A DNA stretch of 52,949 nt from IMG/VR virus record IMGVR_UViG_3300006119_000827, positions 1-52,949 of that record; one strand, 5' to 3'. Origin of the DNA: a virus. Position 1 is the stretch's first letter, and every line of letters begins with the position of its first letter. Below the pieces are notes generated by a model. The model made no database searches and was not told the origin of the DNA. It saw only the letters and a program-made list of their open reading frames with translations. A program made the translations under genes and the position numbers. Shown one piece after another: positions 13,680-22,400 of the stretch.

Positions 13680-14657
13680 ATGAGCAACCAACTGGCTCTT
13701 CCCGATACTTTCAAGGGCACGCTCGCCCCCTCGTTCGCCAACCAGGCCAACGCTGGCGACGAGCTCGGCGCAGGCATTGCGTCGTCCTTTGGTGTCATGT
13801 CCTACAAGGGCAAGGTCTGGTCCATCCGCTACCAGGGCACCGACACGCCCCTGATGCGCGAAGACGGCGATGGCGCGCGTGGCTCCGTCGAGGTCGTCAT
13901 CATCAAGGCCAGCGGTGCGGTGGCCAAGATCTTCTACGAGAGCGGCTACGTTGATGGCAGCAACGCCGCACCCGATTGCTGGTCCACCAACGGTCTGACC
14001 CCAGACCCGGCCAGCACCAAGCGGCAGTGCAACACCTGCGCGGCGTGTCCCCAGAACGCGTGGGGCTCGCGGGTTACCGAAGCAGGTAAGCAGGGCAAGG
14101 CTTGCGCCGACAGCAAGCGCCTCGCCATTGCACCATTGAGCGATATCGCCAACGAACTTATGGGCGGTCCCATGCTGCTCCGCGTTCCGGCGGCATCGCT
14201 GCGTGATCTCAAGACCTATGGTGAGATGATGCAGTCGCGTGGGTATCCGTACTACGCCATCGGCACGCGGATCTCGTTTGATACTAAGGAGGCGTATCCG
14301 AAGTTCGTGTTCGGCGCGATCCGTCCTTTGACGGAGGCTGAGGCTCAACAGGTCATCGAGATGCGTGATGATCCGAAGGTGCAGCGCTTGCTGAGCGAGT
14401 CGGTGGAAGTGGGCGATCACACTCCCCAGGCATCGTCCGCACCTGCGAGCTTGTTCGAGCAGCCCCCGGCTGAGGCTCCCGCACCCACACCGGCTCCGGT
14501 CGCTACTGCCCCCGCTCCAACCCCAGCCCCAGCCCCAGCCCCAGCCCCAGCCCCAGCCCCGGCTTCAACCCCTGCCCCGGCTCCCGCACCGACTATGACC
14601 GTGGCGGCTGCACCGGAGAACTTCGACAAGCTGCTGGACGACCTTCTGCCAGCCTAG
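13680..14657 (+). CDS. putative single-stranded DNA-binding protein
   Basis: The 325-aa protein has a folded N-terminal 245 residues containing a Cys cluster (C-N-T-C-A-A-C-P at about 120-127, and a later A-C-A-D), suggesting a zinc site. Next comes a long Ala/Pro linker (about 250-305) and a short acidic tail (E-N-F-D-K-L-L-D-D-L-L-P). A folded core, flexible linker and acidic tip is the architecture of phage and bacterial SSBs, and the gene sits between helicase and primase genes. Assignment is by architecture and context, not by an OB-fold motif. The linker is encoded by a CCAGCC hexamer tract (about 14517-14560). Confidence 0.6.
   Translation: MSNQLALPDTFKGTLAPSFANQANAGDELGAGIASSFGVMSYKGKVWSIRYQGTDTPLMREDGDGARGSVEVVIIKASGAVAKIFYESGYVDGSNAAPDCWSTNGLTPDPASTKRQCNTCAACPQNAWGSRVTEAGKQGKACADSKRLAIAPLSDIANELMGGPMLLRVPAASLRDLKTYGEMMQSRGYPYYAIGTRISFDTKEAYPKFVFGAIRPLTEAEAQQVIEMRDDPKVQRLLSESVEVGDHTPQASSAPASLFEQPPAEAPAPTPAPVATAPAPTPAPAPAPAPAPAPASTPAPAPAPTMTVAAAPENFDKLLDDLLPA
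14074..14089. repeat. dispersed palindrome, exact (N6)
   Basis: TTACC-GAAGCA-GGTAA inside the SSB-like gene, read V-T-E-A-G-K. Confidence 0.9.
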
Positions 14658-14660
14658 CGG

Positions 14661-14700
14661 TTACCTAAGCAGGTAGGGGAGCGGGCGACTGCTCCCCTAC
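14661..14700 (+). terminator. palindrome fused to a 10-bp hairpin after the SSB-like gene
   Basis: A one-mismatch palindrome (TTACC-TAAGCA-GGTAG, 14661-14676) runs into GTAGGGGAGC (14673-14682), which pairs perfectly with GCTCCCCTAC (14691-14700) around an 8-nt loop. TTACG follows, so the U-run is very short. It lies 4 nt after the stop at 14657 and could reduce read-through into the primase gene. Confidence 0.55.
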
Positions 14701-14748
14701 TTACGTACCACAGGGCGCACCACCGCCCTTTAGTAAGGACCACAATGG

Positions 14749-17715
14749 ATGAGCGGCACGACTGACCTATCCCACGCTCGCATATTTCTGGACAAGGTGC
14801 TGCCTTGGCCGAAAGACCCTGCCCGCGATGCCTACCTGAATATCCATTGGCGCAGCATGTCCCAAGACGGCAAGACGTTCTGGGGTGGCCGCGCTACGAA
14901 GTCCATTGATGAAATGGTTGGATGGTTGGGGTGGACCCAGCGCCAGCCTGACATCAAAGACACCTATGTCTGCATGTCCTCGCAGTCCCGCGCCGAGGAG
15001 CGCGTCTCCAAGGCGGGCAAGAAATACCTCAACGCGATCCGCTTTCAGGACGCCGTTGTAGAACTCAAATCCATCTTTACCGACATCGACGTGAAGCCCG
15101 GCGCGTACGCCTCGACGCAGGACGCGTTGGTGGCGCTGAAAAAGTTTCTCACCGACGCTCAGATCCCCCCTCCGACCATCGTGGTCGGCTCTGGCTCTGG
15201 CGGGTTCCATGTGCATTGGGTGCTAGACACCTCCATCACGCCCGACCGCTGGCAGGTGTTGTCCTACGCTCTGGTCCGCGCCACCAAGCAGCACGGCCTG
15301 ATGTGCGACACACAATGCACCATCGACAGCGCGCGTATCCTGCGGGTGCCCGGCACGATGAACAACAAGAGCGACCCCAAGGCGGTCACGCTCATGTCGC
15401 TGGGCAACGAATACACGCTCGCGGCAATGGAGGCGGCGCTTGCCCCTTATGTCAAATCCGAGGATGTGCCCATTACCGCCCCGGCTTTGGATGACAGCCT
15501 GTTCCCCCAGCTTCCGGTTACCGATGCAGGTAAGGAGCTATCTGCGGGGATCGAAGGCGGCGAAGCCAAGCTCATAGACATTCAGGACGTAGCCGCTAAT
15601 TGCGGGTTCATCGCGGATGCCCTAGCGACTGGCGGTGCTACGTACTCCAACCCGCTGTGGTTCCTGTCTACGAGCGTTGCGACGTTCCTCAATGACGGGC
15701 GCACTCAGGCGCACGCGATGGCGTCCAAACATCCTGGGTATAACCCCGCCACCACGGACGATCTGTATGACCGGCTGCTGAAGGCTCGGCAGGACCGGGA
15801 TATCGGCTGGCCGAAATGCGACAAGATCGAGATGTCGGGCTGCACGTCATGCGGATCGTGCCAGTTCAAATCTCAGGCGAAGAGCCCGCTCAACCACGCC
15901 CGGCAGGCAAACCCGGCTACCCCGTCTACCACCTCCGTTACACCCACCACATCCGCCACATCCACGGCCATCCACACCAAAGATCCTCTACCCCCTGGAT
16001 ACCTTCGCGATGCGAACGGGATCGTCTACCAGCGCATTATCATGGAGGACGGCAGCACCAAGGACGTGCAGCTTTCGCCTTATCCGATGCTGGATGCCTG
16101 GTTGCAGGATCAACCAACCTGGACTTTGAATTTCACCACAACCCTCAACAACGGTCGGAATTACCACGTCTCCATCAACGCCGATGAAGCCGGTTCCAGG
16201 GACACTATGGTCCGGGTGCTTGCGCGTCAGGGGGTCATGGTCAGGTCGAAAGCCGCGCCGTTTCTTTCGGAGTTTATCGTGGCCTGGATCACCAAACTAC
16301 AAAACACCAAAGACGCTGTCGTCATCAATTCGCCCTTTGGTTGGACCGTGGAGAACGGTAAGCTTGTCGGGTTTACCTACGCAGGTAGGGTGTGGATGCC
16401 GACCGGCGACAAGCCCGCCCCTGCCCCCGACCCGGTGCTGGCACGGCAGTATATGCCCAAGGGAGATCTAGCCCCGTGGAAGGCTGTCGCCAAGGTCGTC
16501 ACGGACCAGCGTCGGCCCGAGTTGGATGCGATCATCGCGGCCTCTTTTGGTGCGCCCCTTGTGAGGTTCACAGGTCACAGCGGCGTCATGCTGAGTGCCT
16601 ATTCGTCTGAGTCTGGCATCGGCAAGTCCACCGCCATGAGCATCGGCCAGTCCGTGTGGGGCAACCCCAAGTCCGCCATGCAGACGCTCAATGACACGGC
16701 GAACTCGGTATTGAACAAGCTTGGCTTGATCACGAACCTGCCCTTGTATTGGGACGAGCTCAAGACTGACTCCGACATCGAGGGCTTCGTCAGGCTCGCG
16801 TTCCAACTGACGCAGGGCAAGGAGAAGTCCCGCCTGAGCCATGACTCCAAGCTCAAGGAGGTTGGTGTTTGGCAGACGATGCTGGTGTCCGCCGCCAACG
16901 ACTCATTGCGGGATTCGATGGACCGCATCGCCAAGGCCACCACGGCTGGCGGGTATCGGTTGTTTGAATACGTGGTCACGCCCGCTGCCAATCCCGGCCC
17001 ACACTCGCAGGGTTACGTGTCGCGGCTGCTGGGTGACCTGAGTGACAACTACGGCGCGGCTGGGTTGGAGTATGCGAAGTTTCTCGGGTCCAACTTTGAC
17101 CGGGTTGCTAAGGGTGTCGCGGAGATCCAGGACCAGCTTACCGACGAGCTCGCCATGCACCAGATGGAGCGGTTTTGGCAGACGACGATGACGGTGGTGC
17201 TGGCTGGTGCCAAATACGCCAACGAGCTTGGCCTGACGGACATCGACGAGGTTGGCCTCAAGGACTTCCTGGTTACCCTGTTGGGTAAGATGCGGGCTGA
17301 GATCCAGGACTCCACCGCCGACATGAAGAATCAAACGTCGGTGAGCAACATCCTCGCTCAGTTCCTCAAGGCGATGCACACTCGCCACACGCTGTTCACG
17401 AACAAGATCGTCATCGGCCAGGGCAAGCCGCAGCCGGGCGTCATCCAGGTGCTTGGTGACCCATCCAAGCTGGATGGCGTGTGCGTCCAGATTGCTCGTG
17501 ACGATCGTATCCTGCGGATCTCTTCGACCTATATGAGCCGCTGGCTGCACGACCATGACTTCCCTCGGCACAGCTTTACCAAGGCACTCAAGGACGAGTT
17601 CGGCATGACGAGCATCAAGGCTCGGCTGGGCAGCGGCACGCCCTTTGTGTCTCCCCTCGAATACATCCTCGAGCTCGACATGAACGATCCAACACTGGTG
17701 GGGTTTATCGAATGA
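14749..17715 (+). CDS. primase-helicase fusion (AEP prim-pol + DUF927-like ATPase)
   Basis: The 988-aa protein combines two replication activities. The N-terminal archaeo-eukaryotic primase domain has D112-I-D114, G-G-F-H154-V-H156, and D193-S-A-R196-x-x-R199-V-P-G-T-x-N. A Cys cluster (C-D-K...G-C-T-S-C-G-S-C, about residues 360-376) could be a zinc ribbon. The C-terminal ATPase has Walker A G-I-G-K626-S-T and Walker B Y-W-D669-E670, with the flanks of DUF927-type helicases. The ATG at 14749 follows TAAGGA; a neighbouring ATG at 14745 is out of frame. Three palindromes lie inside (15518 and 17273 exact, 16373 one mismatch). Confidence 0.9.
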   Translation: MSGTTDLSHARIFLDKVLPWPKDPARDAYLNIHWRSMSQDGKTFWGGRATKSIDEMVGWLGWTQRQPDIKDTYVCMSSQSRAEERVSKAGKKYLNAIRFQDAVVELKSIFTDIDVKPGAYASTQDALVALKKFLTDAQIPPPTIVVGSGSGGFHVHWVLDTSITPDRWQVLSYALVRATKQHGLMCDTQCTIDSARILRVPGTMNNKSDPKAVTLMSLGNEYTLAAMEAALAPYVKSEDVPITAPALDDSLFPQLPVTDAGKELSAGIEGGEAKLIDIQDVAANCGFIADALATGGATYSNPLWFLSTSVATFLNDGRTQAHAMASKHPGYNPATTDDLYDRLLKARQDRDIGWPKCDKIEMSGCTSCGSCQFKSQAKSPLNHARQANPATPSTTSVTPTTSATSTAIHTKDPLPPGYLRDANGIVYQRIIMEDGSTKDVQLSPYPMLDAWLQDQPTWTLNFTTTLNNGRNYHVSINADEAGSRDTMVRVLARQGVMVRSKAAPFLSEFIVAWITKLQNTKDAVVINSPFGWTVENGKLVGFTYAGRVWMPTGDKPAPAPDPVLARQYMPKGDLAPWKAVAKVVTDQRRPELDAIIAASFGAPLVRFTGHSGVMLSAYSSESGIGKSTAMSIGQSVWGNPKSAMQTLNDTANSVLNKLGLITNLPLYWDELKTDSDIEGFVRLAFQLTQGKEKSRLSHDSKLKEVGVWQTMLVSAANDSLRDSMDRIAKATTAGGYRLFEYVVTPAANPGPHSQGYVSRLLGDLSDNYGAAGLEYAKFLGSNFDRVAKGVAEIQDQLTDELAMHQMERFWQTTMTVVLAGAKYANELGLTDIDEVGLKDFLVTLLGKMRAEIQDSTADMKNQTSVSNILAQFLKAMHTRHTLFTNKIVIGQGKPQPGVIQVLGDPSKLDGVCVQIARDDRILRISSTYMSRWLHDHDFPRHSFTKALKDEFGMTSIKARLGSGTPFVSPLEYILELDMNDPTLVGFIE
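15518..15533. repeat. dispersed palindrome, exact (N6)
   Basis: TTACC-GATGCA-GGTAA inside the primase-helicase gene, read V-T-D-A-G-K. A one-mismatch copy is at 16373-16388 (F-T-Y-A-G-R). Confidence 0.9.
17273..17288. repeat. dispersed palindrome, exact (N6)
   Basis: TTACC-CTGTTG-GGTAA inside the primase-helicase gene, read V-T-L-L-G-K. Confidence 0.9.
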
Positions 17716-17972
17716 CCAAACGTTTAAGGGCTGTGCGTGCCCTAGCCGAAAAAGAGGGCCTCGAACTCGTCGAAAAGTCTGTCGGCAAAAAGCACTATCA
17801 ACTCATCCTGAAGAACCAGGCCGGGCAGTGCATGAAGGCCACCATCTCAATCGGCGGCAAGGATATGGGAGGCGGCAACGACGCGGCGAACTGTCAGTCG
17901 AATTTCCGCCGGTTCGCCAGGGGACAGACCCATGGGCTGATCCTCGTAAACCACCCCAACTCGCCCCAATAG
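17712..17972 (+). CDS. small basic protein, possible HicA-like/dsRBD-like fold
   Basis: The 86-aa protein overlaps the primase-helicase stop by ATGA, so it is translationally coupled to it. The order helix (R-A-V-R-A-L-A-E-K-E-G), strands (K-K-H-Y-Q-L-I-L...A-T-I-S-I) and a Gly-rich turn before a basic helix recalls the alpha-beta-beta-beta-alpha fold of HicA and double-stranded RNA-binding domains. No HicB partner is present. Function unknown; nucleic-acid binding is plausible. Confidence 0.6.
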   Translation: MTKRLRAVRALAEKEGLELVEKSVGKKHYQLILKNQAGQCMKATISIGGKDMGGGNDAANCQSNFRRFARGQTHGLILVNHPNSPQ

Positions 17973-17981
17973 GAGCTACCA

Positions 17982-18209
17982 ATGAGACTACAAACTCCCA
18001 CCACCGTGGAGGCTTCCCGCGCGTGGCGGCGGCAATGGCTAGAGGCGCACGGATACCGACTGACGATGCCTGTGCTGGGGCCGGGAACTGATGTGTTTGT
18101 TGCCGACGATGCGGATGCCAAGCCTTGCCGGCGCTGCGGCCAATCCGTCGAAAGCGACTGCGAACCGGATGGCTGCGAAGATCCCGATTGCCCGGAGTTG
18201 GGGCGATGA
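17982..18209 (+). CDS. small Cys-rich protein (75 aa)
   Basis: ATG at 17982 with TAGGAG upstream. The C-terminal third holds five Cys: C-R-R-C-G, D-C-E-P-D-G-C and D-C, consistent with a zinc ribbon or knuckle. The N-terminal half is a short helix rich in Arg and Trp. The stop overlaps the next start as ATGA. No known family recognised. Confidence 0.6.
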   Translation: MRLQTPTTVEASRAWRRQWLEAHGYRLTMPVLGPGTDVFVADDADAKPCRRCGQSVESDCEPDGCEDPDCPELGR

Positions 18210-18469
18210 CAGCTTGCCCCGGCAATGACCCCGGTTGCCCATGCCAAGATGGCGACGCCTGCCATTACCGCGGCATCCCAGGGTCGCCCGCATGGGCTAC
18301 CAGGCCGGATGGCTGGTGCGTGTTCCCGCCACACGTATTCCCGCTGGCCGACTATCGCCCCCACGTCGCCAGCGACTGCTGGTGCCATCCGACCGATCAG
18401 GAGGGTGTGCTAGTGCATCACGCGATGGATGAGCGTGAGCAATACGAGGAAGGGCGAAAACTGTCATGA
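18206..18469 (+). CDS. small Cys-rich protein (87 aa)
   Basis: The start at 18206 is set by the ATGA overlap with the previous gene; a longer in-frame start at 18125 would overlap it more and is unlikely. The protein has seven Cys in the pattern C-P...C-P-C...C-H-Y, later C-V and C-W-C-H, plus His, so metal binding is likely. Its TGA overlaps the next gene's ATG (18466). It forms a tight, coupled string of small genes at the end of the early region. Confidence 0.55.
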   Translation: MTACPGNDPGCPCQDGDACHYRGIPGSPAWATRPDGWCVFPPHVFPLADYRPHVASDCWCHPTDQEGVLVHHAMDEREQYEEGRKLS

Positions 18470-18630
18470 ACGAAAAGCCGAACACCACCACCAAGATCAC
18501 TTCTCGCCGCCTCAAGATTTTCGACGTGCTGGCGGCCCCTGCCCTGCTGTGGCTGGCGTTCTTCGCGTTTGTGACCGGCTGCGATGTCGGGGTTGAGATG
18601 AGCGTTGGGATGCCGGAGCGGGACGACTAA
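18466..18630 (+). CDS. 54-aa putative lipoprotein / small membrane protein
   Basis: The frame starts at the ATGA overlap (18466) and ends with TAA at 18628-18630. The N-terminus is basic (T-S-R-R-L-K), followed by about 18 hydrophobic residues ending in F-V-T-G-C, a fair lipobox with Cys at about residue 39. Cleavage would leave a 16-residue acidic lipopeptide. An outer-membrane spanin is not ruled out but would be unusually short and is far from the lysis genes. The stop lies one base from the stop of the convergent HNH gene. Confidence 0.5.
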   Translation: MNEKPNTTTKITSRRLKIFDVLAAPALLWLAFFAFVTGCDVGVEMSVGMPERDD

Positions 18631-18631
18631 A

Positions 18632-18910
18632 TTAATCCTTCGCCCGCCAAGCGCGGTTCTTCGACGCCGATATCACCCTTAAATTACTCGGGTGGTTGCT
18701 ACCGCCAGACCGCAGCGGTTTCTTGTGGTCCACGTCCTTACCATCGCCTTTATGCACGAGCCCCTTTTTTTCCATGTGGGCTCGTGCCGCGTTGTTCATG
18801 GTCCGCTTTTTGACCATCTCCGGGCGGGCGTTGTAGCCCTTTACCTGCCGGGTAATTTGCCCCGGCGTGCGGTGCGAGCTCGGATCGCGCTTCTCACCAT
18901 TCTCAGCCAT
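18632..18910 (-). CDS. small HNH endonuclease
   Basis: With the ATG at 18910 (M-A-E-N-G-E-K, good GGGGAGAG upstream) the protein is 92 aa; the longer frame would overlap the endonuclease VII gene further. The HNH core is K-D-V-D-H-K-K-P-L-R-S-G-G-S-N-H-x-S-N-L-R-V-I-S. It is the last gene of the leftward region. HNH proteins of this size are often packaging cofactors of the terminase or free-standing nicking endonucleases; which applies here is unclear. An exact palindrome (18841-18855) encodes I-T-R-Q-V-K. Confidence 0.85.
   Translation of the reverse strand: MAENGEKRDPSSHRTPGQITRQVKGYNARPEMVKKRTMNNAARAHMEKKGLVHKGDGKDVDHKKPLRSGGSNHPSNLRVISASKNRAWRAKD
18841..18855. repeat. dispersed palindrome, exact (N5)
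   Basis: TTACC-TGCCG-GGTAA inside the HNH gene, read I-T-R-Q-V-K on the minus strand. Confidence 0.9.
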
Positions 18911-19343
18911 CTGAACTCTCCCCAATATAGTCGTCAGCTTCAGGGTCACCCCTGGAGAACAAGATATATACTCGCGCGAACTCTAGTAAGTCGGGGTCAT
19001 CCTTGAAATGCCCCAAGCCAACATTACACGCTCTGCATAGTACACCACGAACCTCTTTAGTGTCGTGGCAGTGATCTATGTGCATTGCGTTCTTTGCATC
19101 AAAAATCGAGCCGCAGATAACACACTGGGTTGTCTCAAGCACCATCTCTTTAATCGTCTTATCATCCACCGAAGATCTAAATTTCCCCCGGCGGTTGAGT
19201 TTGTAATTCTCAGAGTATCTTTTCCAATACTCGCGCTTGCATAGCAAACAAGGGCCGCGAATCCCGGTCTTGGACCCTTTTCTTTTTAGGAAGTACTCAG
19301 GTGTCGCGGGCTTTACCTCGCCGCATACTGAGCATTTCTTCAT
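18903..19343 (-). CDS. endonuclease VII family (T4 gp49-like) nuclease
   Basis: The 146-aa protein starts with two C-x-x-C pairs (C-S-V-C, C-L-L-C) and carries the recombination endonuclease VII core C-V-I-C...M-H-I-D-H-C-H-D-T-x-x-V-R-G-V-L-C-R-x-C-N-x-G-L-G. In T4 this enzyme resolves branched DNA before packaging; family members also occur as mobile homing-type nucleases. Its stop overlaps the start of the small HNH gene by 8 nt, so two HNH-fold nucleases are encoded together at the end of the late region. Confidence 0.9.
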   Translation of the reverse strand: MKKCSVCGEVKPATPEYFLKRKGSKTGIRGPCLLCKREYWKRYSENYKLNRRGKFRSSVDDKTIKEMVLETTQCVICGSIFDAKNAMHIDHCHDTKEVRGVLCRACNVGLGHFKDDPDLLEFARVYILFSRGDPEADDYIGESSDG

Positions 19344-19439
19344 CCTGCTTTGGATGGTTTTATGGTGTTGGGTGGCGGGCCTTTGGTTATCAACCGGGCA
19401 ATGGTCAACAACCTCTCGCAGAACGCCACGCGCCGAGAG

Positions 19440-19455
19440 TTACCCTTCCGGGTAA
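19440..19455. repeat. dispersed palindrome, exact (N6), intergenic
   Basis: TTACC-CTTCCG-GGTAA (7-bp arms GTTACCC/GGGTAAC) in the 149-nt gap between the 2307-aa gene and the endonuclease VII gene, about 97 nt upstream of the latter's start. Confidence 0.9.
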
Positions 19456-19492
19456 CCTCCTTTGGCGGCGAGCTCGACATCGCAACCCTCCA

Positions 19493-22400
19493 CTAGCGCA
19501 CGTTGTAGGTGTTCGCGGTGTCCTGAAGCATCTGGGTGTTATGCTTGGTCACCGGCATCCCCATGATGGTCGGCTTGGGTTTGCCCTGCGAAGGCTTCGC
19601 AATGGACGACAGCGAGATCTGCTCCTCGCGAGGCACGGACTTGTTGTAGTTCTGGATAGCCGCCGCAGCCTTGACCTTGTCCGCCCCCTTAGCGTTGACC
19701 CAGGCCTGCTTGAGCGCATCCTGATCCGTCTTGGTGGACTGCATCGAGCGATACGCCGCCGCCCGCGCCGCCCCCATATTCGCCACGCTGGATGGCACGA
19801 ACCCGATCCCTTGGCGGATGGTGTCCAGCACCCCCGCAGGCTTCATCGTCTCAGCGCCCTTGGTAGTATGTTTGCCCTCGCTCGCCAGCTTGTAGGCCTT
19901 GGCAACGTCATCGAACGCCTTGACCGGGACCAGCTTGGACAGCCCGCCCACCACGTCGCCGTGCATGACGTCGGTCACCCCATCATGAACGTCCATGGCA
20001 AGCGACGCGGGAGCCCCACCCAGGAAATCAAACAACCAAGATTTTAGATCGTTGGCCTTGTCCGAGCGCGGCTCGCCAAAGAAGAACAACGAGTTCAGAC
20101 CCAGCCGATGGTGAACGTCCACGCCCAGCACCCGGCCCATGCCGTGCATAATGTACTCGGCGGCCTGGGGTCCAAAAGTCTTGGACGCGACCTTCATCGC
20201 GTCGTCCTCGAGGTCAGACCAATTGGTGTTGGTCAGTCCCAGCGCGTTGGCCAGCATGACCGGAGCCTTGATTACCTCCATGGGTAAACCCAGCGCACCC
20301 GCCATCGCGGCATGGGTAGCCACCACACCCGCGAACGCCTTGGCGGCCTCTTTACGTTTGTCCAGATCCTCGTGCTTGAACGCGTCGTACAGGTTGCGGC
20401 CCAGCAGGTGGTAGATCATCTGCGGAAACTGCTTGAACTGTAGGAACGGCCTCAGCACCGGGTTGGCGAAAATAGGCGCTCGGTTGGACCGCGAATATAG
20501 ACCTTGGGAATTTGCGAGCGTGTCGCCCGCATACCGCACGGCAGCAGCGTGATCGCCCTTGGTTTTTTCAAACTCCATGCGGTAGGCAGCAATGGCCTCG
20601 GCCACACGGTTGATGCTCTCGGTGGCCCCCGTTAGCTGACGGAATACACCATCCACATGGTCCAGCGCTTGCATGGCGCGATTGCGGCCCGGCAGCATTC
20701 GATGCACCTCCATTCCCGCGTCGGGATGGATCAGGTTCAGTTCCGAGAGTTCCTTGAGCATCCTGCCCAAGCGAGCCGAGTCTTCAGCGCCCGAGAGCTT
20801 GTTTGAAAAGTGGTTGATCCAATCGGTCGGGGCAGCGGCGATGTCTTTGGCCGTGCGCGCCGCGCCCTTGAAGCCTTCCGCCAACGCACCACCCGCACCC
20901 ATGTCACGGTAAGCCCGTGTCAGGTTCATCATGGTCTTGGGCATCGTGTGTCGTGCCGCCAGCACAGGCGCGGAGATCATCCACGGATGCGTCATGTGCA
21001 GCAGCAAATGCGCCGGGCTCGCCATACGCTTCATGAACGAGACGGTCATCAGCGTGTTGACGAATTGCGAGTAAGCCCCACTCGGGTCCGCCGAGTAGTT
21101 GGAATAAATCCGATCCTCGAGCGAGCGCAGCACGTCCGCGCGTACAAGTTTCGAGTCATCCTCGTGAACCCGATGGTAGTCCCGTAGCGCCGTCATGGCC
21201 GCTTCGCTCTGGGGCTCAAACTCCAGCCGCGCCCTGGCCCGCGCCATGGCCTGGTTGTACTCCATGAGGTTGCGCACCAGGTCCGTGTCAGCGCCCGAGA
21301 TCTTCTTAGCGTTGAGCTGGCTCTTCATGATCCGGTTACCCCGCTGGGTAACGATGGACGTGCGGCGCAGCGCCTCGATGGCGGCTTCCTTGGCGGCAAG
21401 GGTCATGTCCCCACGCGCCTGGATGCCCTTGATCATTTCACGCAACTGCGGCGAACTGATCTCAAGGTCGATGTTCGGGTTGGTAGACCGGCGGTCCACC
21501 TCCTTGACGTTCTTGAACCGATCGTCCCCAGCGAGGGCTTCACGGGATGCCCGAGCCTCACGCTCGCTCTCGTGAAATTCCACATGCTTGGGATCGACGC
21601 GCACTCGGATGCGCTCGTCCAAACCGTTCGGGAAGGTTTTCTTGTCGGCCAGCGCCTCGGTGAGTTTATCACCCTTGAGTTGGGTGCCCTTGTCCGGGTT
21701 CAGGAACACACGCTCGGTTTCGGCGTGCATGTCCAAACCCTTCACGAACGCACGGGCCTTACCCTCGTCGGTAAACTCGAACGTATTACCGTCGTCGTGC
21801 TCAGCGCCGTTCTTGAGCCTGCGAGCACCTTCTGGTGTCATGATGTTATGCTCGGCCTGCACCACGAAATCACCGTGGCGCTTGAGCGGCGTGTACGGAC
21901 CCTCGACCTTCTTGAAGTCCGGGGACTCCATGAGGGCCTTGCCCGTGCCCGGCTCCTTCTCGAACTTTTCCGTGATGAGCTTCTTCTGAGCATCCGTCAG
22001 CGTGCCGTCCTGGATCGCCTTGTGGATCGCGGCGTCCTTGATGCCGACACGCGCCAACTCGGACTCCAAGCGCTCGGAGTTGTACTGGTCGTGGATCTCC
22101 GACGTGTGCTTGAGCACGCGATTAAAGAGCTCCTGCATGGGCTTGGGCAGACCCTCGTAGGTCTTGCGCAAGTCAGCGTATTTCTCCTGACCCTGGATAT
22201 TGCTGTCCTTGGCCAGATGCGCGTTGGCGGGGGAGTTCATAGCCTCGCCAGGGTGAGCGCTGTACACGCGCGCTTCCTGCATGAGCGTCTCGAACGTGCC
22301 CCACTCCTTGGGGTATTGATGGCTCGCCTGGATAAGCTCGCGGCTTAGGGTCTTCCCAGGGTCGGCCAGGGCGTTGCTCTTTTTGTCCGACCGCTCAAGA

